From the NCBI GenBank assembly GCA_949361645.1, contig OX442415.1, positions 11,640,245 through 11,704,244 on the forward strand: DNA of 64,000 bases, read 5' to 3'. The DNA comes from Spongilla lacustris (lineage: Eukaryota > Porifera > Demospongiae > Spongillida > Spongillidae). The position numbers were made by a program, and so were the translations under genes. This document shows positions 56,388 to 64,000 of the stretch, piece by piece. Every line of letters starts with the position of its first letter. Position 1 is the stretch's first letter. The notes under the pieces were generated by a model. It saw only the letters and a program-made list of their open reading frames with translations. It was not told the DNA's origin and searched no databases.

Positions 56388-59201
56388 ATGAAGACTGTTG
56401 GTGATTTGAAGAGTTTTGTGGACCATTTTAAAAATGACATCAATGAACGTAATGAACTGCAAGCACCCATGATATGAAAGGGGCTAGTGTTTTACATCCA
56501 CACCAATATAGCATCTCAACGTTTAGAAAACACTAGAAGTATCATTGCATCAATTCTTGAGCACTCTGCTAGAAGCAATGTCACCACTACACCTGATGTG
56601 TTGCGTTGGGCAATACGTCATATTATTAATATAATGTCAAATTTAAAAAAAAATCTTACAAAGGTGTTGGGCTGAAGTAGAGGTGTTTCTCAATGAGCAG
56701 TTTATAGTGTCTATTGGCACAGCTGAGGATGTAGCTGTTACTTTACCAGCTTTGAATACAGAGATAAATGTAATGTACAATCCACCTTTACCTATTCCAC
56801 TTAATGTAAGAACTGATTGTAAGAATTGTGCTAAAAGGAAGGATGAGTTGCAGAGAATGGCTAAAGTGAATCGCATGCTTAAGCAACAACTGAAAAGGAA
56901 TAACCACAGGAGTAGGCATATACACAATTTAAAGCAAGCTTTACAACGGAAGGCTAAAAATGAATCCAATCTTCGTTCTAAAATAAGAGACATTAAACTT
57001 AAAACTAAAAAAACAGCGAAAGTAAGAAATTCACAAGTGGCACATAGCAGCAGTTTATTGAAATATTTCAATAAATATAAAAAGTTACTATCTGTACACA
57101 AGGGATGTAAGATAACACAGAGGAGATTGCAACGCAAAATCACTGATTTGGAAAAGATGGTTCAAAACATAGAATTAAGTAATGAAGAATTGCTATATCA
57201 ATTATCAGCCTCAATTAAATATCATCAAGACCAGAAAAGATAGCAAGACATATAGCACTGTTTGCCGTAAAGCTATATACTATTGCCTTCAATATGGAGT
57301 GCCCATAACACATGTGTGTAATGTGATTAACGCAATTCTTTTTGAATTGGCGGGTACAAATGCTGATAGTCTTCCTCATAGTAGTACAGTATCTCAATGT
57401 GTATATGAATTAGGAATTATCAGCGATATTCAGGTAAGTGAAGTAATGTATGCAAATGAAAATCTCACTCTTTCATGGGACTCAACAACAGTTGATGGGA
57501 CACACATCAATGAACTCCATATCAGTGTGTAACTTCGTATGTACTGCAATTAGGTGCTATAGCCTCTGGTCGAACAGAAGACTATGTTTCCCATATCAGT
57601 GATAGCTTGACTCATATGATTTCCATATTTTCAAAATTTAAAAATCTTCCATTTTTAGATGTAAGGTCAGCAATACTTAAGCATTTGAAAAATACTTTAA
57701 CCGATAGAGTTGCAGTTAATCATTGTGTGGTACAACATCTGCAGTTACAAATGGATGTCGAGTTGCTTGAATTGAATTGTAATGTTCACCCTCTTGATGG
57801 GATAGCAAAGAAGTGTACAAATATTCTTAAGAACTATGATGCTGAGATGGCCATAAAAAGTGATACATTTGGTAGAGACTGCTGTGTTGTAAATATAATT
57901 TATGGAATCACGAAAATGAGATATAAACAAGGCAAAGGTGATCCTGCAGGGTTTAAGCATTTCTTGCATCAGGAAGGTATTAAACTAAGCATAATTCCAC
58001 GTTTTGTTGGAAACAGATTTCACATTGTGTTTCATCTTGCTGGTGTGATATTCTACCTTAGGGATAAATTGATAGTTTATCTAGAAACTATGTGTAGAAA
58101 TCAAACTACCCTGCGTTTAGCACTTCTGAATGACCTTAAGAATAAACACATTCTTCTGCAGTTGCAAGCTTTAGGATTAATAGGCAAAGTAATTACAGGA
58201 CCGTGGATGCAACAATTATATGATAACAGCAAAATCACGAACCTTGAAGTTACTCCATACATTAAAACCTGTTTGGATAACCTGAAGATGTTAACCAGGT
58301 CACCTCTTCTTATGCTAGAAATATCAGAAGATGCGTTTGGTGCTTCATTGGATAGAGAGACAGATGATGTGATGTGTAGTTTAATAAACTGTGAATGTAA
58401 TGAATCAGAAAAGGAAGATCTAAATGTTATTTTATCACAACTTTTGGCAGGCATAATATTGGTAATAGATAAACAGCTCAATGAATATATTCAAGGATCC
58501 CTTTCAAATCTTTCACCAGCAAAAATTATGCAGACATCTTCAGCTCCTGTCCACAACATGTTTGCAGAACAGACCTTAGGATTGGCTGATCACTATTTAC
58601 GAAGGGCTAGAAATTGTACTATAGGCCATATAGATGGAAAAGTTAAATGTAGAAAGAATGACACGTTGACATGGTTAGTAGCTAAACCTTCAGATGAACA
58701 GGAAAAAAATAATACAGTTTAGCATAGCAGAAGCAAAAACAATGCGTGCACAGCCGCTTAAAAAACGTGAAGATAATATTGCCAAAATCCAAGCTCAACT
58801 TGTTATAGAAAAAAGGCAAAAAAAAGATTCAAGTTACAGAAGGAGGCTGGAAAAAAAGCTGAATTTAGTACTTACTAACAATGCTGAGTTGTCTGAAGTT
58901 CTCCCAGAACTTAGCATTGAACAAACAGAAACTGTTACTGAGAAATGTTATATCTAATATGTCTATACTTAATGGCCTTTACATTGAACATTTATGGTTT
59001 ACCGAGCAAAAACAAAATATTCTGTATCATGGACACATTATTTCAGTGAAAAGTACTGGCAAAGTTCCAAAAGCCACCATCTGTTACTGGACACAGGAAG
59101 ACATCGAGGAAGAAGGGGAAGATGAAAAAATATGCATATTACAGCTGCTTACTGACTATATTACTGGAGATATGATTTTTGTTGATTTTCCTGACATGTG
59201 A
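56388..59201 (+). pseudogene. DDE-like mobile-element gene of unrecognised family, interrupted
   Basis: Collinear pieces form one protein if about six interruptions are ignored: 56388-56675 (TGA inside at 56475-56477; LENTRSIIASILEHSARSNV), 56683-57243 (a CKNCAKRK motif followed by a basic coiled coil with KVNRMLKQQLKRNNH), 57182-57532 (KAIYYCLQYGVPITHVCNVI; LSWDSTTVDGTHINELHI), 57535-58722 (TLTDRVAVNHCVVQHLQLQM; LLELNCNVHPLDGIAKKC; NMFAEQTLGLADHYLRRARN), 58694-58957 (coiled coil) and 58881-59201 (LWFTEQKQNILYHGHIISVK). D in SWDST, D in TDRVA and E in FAEQT could be a DDE triad of an RNase H-like transposase (inference). Several breaks coincide with A-runs (56645, 57236, 58710), so some may be sequencing errors. 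Confidence 0.55.
57607..58722 (+). CDS. Longest uninterrupted piece of the DDE-like gene
   Basis: 371 codons. The frame is already open from 57532 (TSYVLQLGAIASGRTEDYVS), one base out of phase with the preceding piece, so the ATG at 57607 is not a natural start. The chain has no recognised host-protein domain. His/Asp-rich NCNVHPLD and a C-terminal FAEQTLG motif recall transposase catalytic cores. It ends at TAG within GAAAAAAATAATACAGTTTA, where the next piece continues in another frame. Confidence 0.5.
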   Translation: MTHMISIFSKFKNLPFLDVRSAILKHLKNTLTDRVAVNHCVVQHLQLQMDVELLELNCNVHPLDGIAKKCTNILKNYDAEMAIKSDTFGRDCCVVNIIYGITKMRYKQGKGDPAGFKHFLHQEGIKLSIIPRFVGNRFHIVFHLAGVIFYLRDKLIVYLETMCRNQTTLRLALLNDLKNKHILLQLQALGLIGKVITGPWMQQLYDNSKITNLEVTPYIKTCLDNLKMLTRSPLLMLEISEDAFGASLDRETDDVMCSLINCECNESEKEDLNVILSQLLAGIILVIDKQLNEYIQGSLSNLSPAKIMQTSSAPVHNMFAEQTLGLADHYLRRARNCTIGHIDGKVKCRKNDTLTWLVAKPSDEQEKNNTV

Positions 59202-59439
59202 AATGCCTTTTTCATTGAATGGTAAAATTTTGTTTCCGAGAACATGATATATATACATTTGGCTATATATTTCTATATCGCTACCATGAGCAGGTTGCAT
59301 ATTTGGCATGATTTTATGCATAATATCTGCTGTAGTACCTTCTAAAAACTATTTTTATATGCAGGTATGTGTGGCAGTTACTCCTTATATATTTGGCTGC
59401 AGTAGCATGTTTAGTAAGTTCAGTGTAGCGAATATAAGT

Positions 59440-59790
59440 TAAACCGGCACAGTTTTTTTTTGCGCGGTCATTCAATTCCATACATTCAAAAGTACCGCTT
59501 TATGCTGCCGTATTGGCCGAATGAAAAAAGATGATATGATAAGTAATATACCGTTGGAATGCTCATTTTTTACTCTTTTTAGAACCATGCGAATTGTTGC
59601 AAAAATATCAATTTGAAGAAAATATCCAAGTACCTAGTATGGGGGAGCGCTGTAAGCTCCCCCATTGGGGTCTGGGGCGAAGCCCCAGAAGCTTTTCAAG
59701 TTTCGCATTATTAAGCTTCAGAAGGATAAGAATTTCTCATTCTTTTTCCTCCGTACCAAATCGAAACATGAACAGCGGACGCAAACTGCG
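59440..59790 (+). repeat. Dispersed repeat R, copy 2, with family H hairpin
   Basis: Reverse-complement relative of 25746-26290 (CTTTATGCTGCCGTATTGGC, GAACCATGCGAATTGTTGCA), followed by a family H hairpin piece (GGGGGAGCGCTGTAAGCTCC, GGGGCGAAGCCCC) like those at 29240-29310. The two parts adjoin here in the same order as their relatives at 25.9-26.2 kb, suggesting that they belong to one element. Confidence 0.7.
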
Positions 59791-59986
59791 CATGCGCTTT
59801 TTTATTTTGTAAATTTAAACTAAAAACAGAAAGTCATTGAAAAAATCAGGAAATGTGTATAACTAATGTTTGGCTTTATGCCAGTGGGTTGAGCAATAGC
59901 ATTTTTCTTGGATGTCGTTTAGCACTTGTCTATAATACTCTCGATATCCAATTCTAAATCATAGTGTGACGAGATATAGCGTAATC

Positions 59987-60101
59987 ATGGGCGTACGCAG
60001 GGGGGGGGGGGGGGGGGGGTCGATGGGTTCGAACGACCCCCCCCCCCTCCACAAAATGAGGTCACCTTTTTTAAATGAGGTCACCAGTTTTAACGGACAG
60101 C

Positions 60102-60135
<34 letters not shown>

Positions 60136-60303
60136 CTCGTTCAATCGGCTGAAGGCGGACAGCACCCCCCCCCCCCCGCTCGTTGAATCGGCTGAAGGCG
60201 GACAGCACCCCCCCGCTCATTGAATCCATAATTTTGCGTGACGTAAGGTCACCTTGTATAAAATTTCGACCCCCCCTTTCCCGAAGGCTGCGTACGCCCA
60301 TGT
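59987..60303. mobile_element. 0.3-kb MITE with C/G tracts
   Basis: Terminal inverted repeats CATGGGCGTACGCAG and CTGCGTACGCCCATG. The interior contains G20 (60000-60019), C32 (60103-60134) and three copies of GCTCGTTCAATCGGCTGAAG plus GCGGACAGCA. Possible TAAT target duplication (GTAAT before, TTAAT after). Confidence 0.75.
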
Positions 60304-60459
60304 TAATAGCAACAGGTTTACAAGTATAGAACTGACTAACACTGAAGAAATATAGACTATATATGAACAAGCAGTCTGTCACCTGATTCCATGGGTTCAC
60401 TGCGCAAGCGCGCACTCTTTACAATATATACAGTGCTCGTACATCAATATAAGGGCATT

Positions 60460-60960
60460 AAATCTATCTTATCCCATTGTGCTTCGAGACGCATTTTTGA
60501 TAATTTTCAATGAGGAGTTTGCTCTCTCAACACCACTAGCTGATACTGCATGACGTCAAAAGCAGAAGGTGAATTATTTTAGTGATGTTTGGATACATCA
60601 ATGGGCATGCTCTTCTGTCTGCGAGGGTTTCTGCCAGTGTACTGGGCTTATCAGCTTGGTTTCTCCACATACATGCCCAAAGAGATAACTCCTGTTCATT
60701 GGACAAGAGAATTTGGAGAAGGTAGATCGTCCACGTAGTATTCTAAATCAGAACTACCGGGTGGATGCTGTTCAATATTGGATGGAATAAGCCGACGCAG
60801 ACGACGTAATGGTGGACCGGCCTCCGATTAAACGATGCGCGCTTTTGTGGCGCATGCGCGCATGGCAATCTGTTCTACAATAATTAAATTCATATTTTGG
60901 GTCGGCTTGTTAGGGGGGGCGTACGCCCCTTCCGCCCCCCCCCCCCCCTGGATCCGCCAC
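60460..60960 (-). pseudogene. hAT transposase C-terminal fragment with a hAT-type end
   Basis: On the minus strand, 60560-60460 encodes ERANSSLKIIKNASRSTMGQ, the hAT dimerisation box of a different subfamily from the one at 30.9 kb. The interval ends in CCCCCCTGGATCCGCCAC at about 60942-60960, a typical hAT terminus. Between them lie broken frames. Confidence 0.55.
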
Positions 60961-61036
60961 CGACAGAATCTGCTCCGACACCAGCGCGGGAGACGCAGAA
61001 CTTCGGCTGCTGAAGATAAAACGGTGGTCGAGAGGT
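60961..61036. other. Loop/right-arm boundary
   Basis: Last loop sequence before the right arm. A GACACCAGCGCGGGAGACGC stretch with no paired sequence at the left boundary. Confidence 0.5.
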
Positions 61037-64000
61037 CCACAGGAGGGCGGCAAAGGAGTGGACGCATCCCCTAAACGCACAATATATGAAAAGCAGAGAC
61101 ACGTCCCAACGATCTACCAACGGCCGACGGGAAACGTCAGAGGGGATCAATTACTATAGGCTACAACGGATTACATCTGTTGAAATTGTCCATGCAGGCA
61201 ATGCGCTGTGTTGCATGGAGTGGAAGACACTGGGACTCAAACGGAATGGTGTCGTTGCAGGAACCGATGTTCGCGACACGGGATGCACCAGGACGATGGT
61301 AAGAGCAGACCTAGTGTCTAGAGGGCAGGAATGCAGTTGTAAGGTGTGACCATGGGGACATAACTTGATATGTTCTTTGCAACCGGGATTTCTTTTGCAC
61401 AAAATGCACCTCCTTAAATACATTGCAATAGTACAACACGAATGAACAAAAGGTCCGTATGGCCCAGCGGGCTGGCACACAATGACACAAAAGGGTAGCC
61501 TTCCTGACATTACGACGGTGGAGGGCCTCCGCTAAAATGAATAAGGGGTAATTGACACTTAATTCATCGATTCACATGTTATTACGTATAAGGACTGGTA
61601 CCGGTCAGTCCTCCACACACTTGCGGTTGCTATTATTGTACACAAGGGTTTATCAAAAGGCGTTTCTCGGAATCTAACGCCGCTTCCAAACTAGCATTCA
61701 TGTTGGGGACCGTGACAAATACAGTGCTCCCACATTTTGAAGTTTTGTTTATAACTGTTGAACTATGCAGTCATAAGAGATGTAAACTTTATTTTCAGAA
61801 TCTCCAATCATTTCTAAATAAGGATTATGCTTTTGATAGTGTAAAAAGGTAATGAGTGGTAATCAGCTAAACAACTTTGGTTTGTGAAACATTTTCTCAT
61901 CACTGTACCCTGAAGGAATGTGTAGTTAAGAGCCTACTACTATGCAGTCCCTATGTACATGTAAAGGTCATTCTGCTGGTCTATTTAGTACTGCTGCTGG
62001 ATTTTGCAAATGTATTTCAACTGCATTTGATGGTTCCTGGTATTGTCTGGATGTGGATATAGTAAGTAGTCTTCAATGACTCTTGTTTACACACATACAG
62101 GGTGTTTCACAGTGCATAAATGTTGCTTGCAACTATTTTAATATACATTGTGGCCTCACCTGTTTGGGTAGATTAGCATGGGTTGCTATTACTTTAGCCA
62201 AGAGTGTCACATTGTCATGAATATTATTAGGGCTGAGATTATTGTTTATCGTTAAAGGCGTTTCGTCACTAGCAACCGCAATCCGGAACGATCCGGATTG
62301 AGGGTGCGTCCACACTAGCTAATTAATATTCGTCGACCAAACCGAATCGATGCACTTAAAGGCGTACCCATGATAGAAAATGGAGGCTGTTTAATTCACT
62401 TTGGAGTTTGGAGGAAACTCGCACATTTAAGGACTCTAATGGACTGAGATAGTAATGGCATACATGTAACAAGACAAGGCCACGTGTCCAGGCTTTTTTT
62501 CTAAGGTGACTTTTGCGTAGCTCCATGTACGCCGCTAAGCAAACGTATGCCATTTCCTGCGGGTTTCATGTGGACTCGAGACAGCGGCCATTAATAATCA
62601 GTTTTCGGCACGCCTTAACTGCTTTAATTCGGTTTGGTCGATGGTAGCTAGTGTCGACGCACCCCCAATCCGGATATACTCACCATGCACGCCCACATGT
62701 ACGTTTCTTAGTACTAAACATGTTTATGCGTTCGGTTTGTAGTAAGAAAACAATTGCGGTAACGCGCGCGCCACAGTATATACCATTAATTCTGCGCGTC
62801 GCGTACACCCGCGGCCGCATGCGCACAGTTTATTATATAAAAGCATGCACGAACGCATGGGATTGATTCAGCGGATTTCTGCATGCAGTTAGGTCAGAAT
62901 GTCTGGCTACAACGTACCTGAGGTAGAAACAGTTCTCGTCGAAGATCGGAATGTAGACACTAACACCTTCCCGCCTACCATTATCAATCCAAACCGTAAG
63001 TATGAAATGTGCAAGCTTGCGGGGAATGGATTGTGTGTGTACGTATGTGTATGTATGTCTGCATGCACATGTTCGCACAATTTTATTTTATAACTGCTGC
63101 ATGAGGAGTTCGAAACTTTAACTTTAGGATGAAATGCAGATAAGCACGTGAATGTTTTTGATGTTTTATATAATCATACGCAGGACCGAAAACTGGTCTG
63201 AATCTGAATTATAATATGTCGCATGCATGTATATTATAATTATAAATATAATTATATTATATTATATTATATACATGTAAGGGCCCATCGGAATAAGCTT
63301 ATAAATTCTACTATTTTTCAGCAGAACGTCATCATGAACATATATACATGTATACACAGTTGCGCATTATACAGCAGGTGTAAAAATGATGTATATAATT
63401 CCTGTTATACATATTTGTCACTATATAGCGACGTGCTATTACTACGCAATCCGCGTCTTCACGGGATCGGACCCTTTGTCGGGAACAAGAAACGACTTGA
63501 GCGTTGAGCTGGTTGGCAGTTTAGGTCGCACCGGCTCCGTTACGCAGCGGAACGTTAGATTCATCGTATCGAAAGTTGCTAATACCAGCTGCTACGATGA
63601 CATTGTATTGGAGTGTCGAGCAGAACTGGGAGATGTCTTTGTCATAGTGCTGGGAAATATCGAAGGGAAGAAGACGACAATTACTGGCGCGGTGGTTGAA
63701 AAGGTCTTAAATCCTCTTGATCTCTCCGACCAGTACTTGGGTTGGCTGGTTGACAATGTCCAATATGCTAGCCTCCAGAGTGGAGTGCAAACCACGGAGC
63801 TGCCCGTGGTGACCTTCCCGTGCTACAACTGGATTGGTAGTGGAGAATCTATCAGCTTCACGGCCAACACCGGTAAGCATTTGTGCATCGAAAACATGAA
63901 TTATAATTTACTGATACCTTAATTATTAACCGATAATCACACATTACATGCAAATGGCTAAAAAAATATATACAGTTAAGTCCAAATGCCCGAGAGTTGG
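61037..64000. repeat. Right arm of the inverted duplication (continues past the window)
   Basis: Reverse complement of 52644-55607 with no offset along its length. Contains mirrored copies of the retropepsin remnant (61044-61534), the 661-bp repeat (61621-62281), the 385-bp MITE (62291-62675) and lipoxygenase exons 1 and 2. Its true length is unknown because it reaches the window edge. Confidence 0.95.
62899..63872 (+). CDS. Second lipoxygenase copy, exons 1 and 2 (partial)
   Basis: Exon 1 62899-62995 and exon 2 63429-63872, identical in translation to the minus-strand gene, with the same splice sites. This copy would be transcribed rightward, divergently from the complete gene, with start codons 9.15 kb apart. 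Catalytic exons, if present, lie beyond 64000. Whether this copy exists in the organism depends on whether the inverted duplication is real. Confidence 0.8.

Overview
The window looks like the genome of an early-branching metazoan, most plausibly a sponge. The basis is inference: exons separated by short GT-AG introns, domain-shuffled phase 1-1 exons encoding LDLa, SRCR and transmembrane modules, a PLAT-lipoxygenase gene, an ABCB-type transporter fragment, and a heavy, varied load of DNA transposons, LINE and Ty3/gypsy debris. No prokaryotic features are present. Apart from three host genes or gene fragments, almost everything is repeat-derived.

Layout. 1-12.4 kb: minisatellites (48-bp and 35-bp units), arranged partly as a ~4.9-kb palindrome centred near 6.19 kb, plus two head-to-head copies of a transposon family called T1 here; then a 4.2-kb satellite built of 24-bp and 15-bp units. 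12.4-17.4 kb: the best T1 copy, a DDE-like transposase with C-terminal C2H2 fingers split by one in-frame TGA. 19-21.2 kb: LINE and Ty3/gypsy integrase debris. 21.3-35.1 kb: a plus-strand receptor-like gene (LDLa-LDLa-SRCR-stalk-TM-PPxY tail). Its introns hold a LINE fragment, several fold-back elements and a hAT element with an 8-bp target-site duplication (30447-33541). 36.6-37.25 kb: last exon(s) of an ABCB transporter, 5'-truncated and frameshifted. 37.4-45.7 kb: MITEs, tandem repeats, a long-TIR element, a hypothetical coding remnant and a Gag remnant. 46.5-48.1 kb: an intron-containing integrase-like gene remnant. 49.46-53.75 kb: a complete six-exon minus-strand lipoxygenase gene (750 aa when joined).

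The most striking feature is a 2,964-bp inverted duplication with no indels that I can detect (52644-55607 and 61037-64000; paired positions always sum to 116644). It mirrors the first two lipoxygenase exons and the upstream region around a 5.4-kb loop. The loop carries a degraded mobile-element gene of a family I cannot name, MITEs and hAT debris. The right arm runs off the window, so a second, divergently transcribed lipoxygenase copy may lie beyond it. A very recent inverted duplication and an assembly fold-back artefact are both possible.

How genes work together: there is no operon logic. The lipoxygenase, the SRCR receptor and the ABC fragment appear functionally unrelated. The remaining coding material is mostly transposon genes at different stages of decay. 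Coordinates of exons were placed by hand from splice consensus, reading phase and family motifs; repeat boundaries marked approximate may be off by tens of bases.
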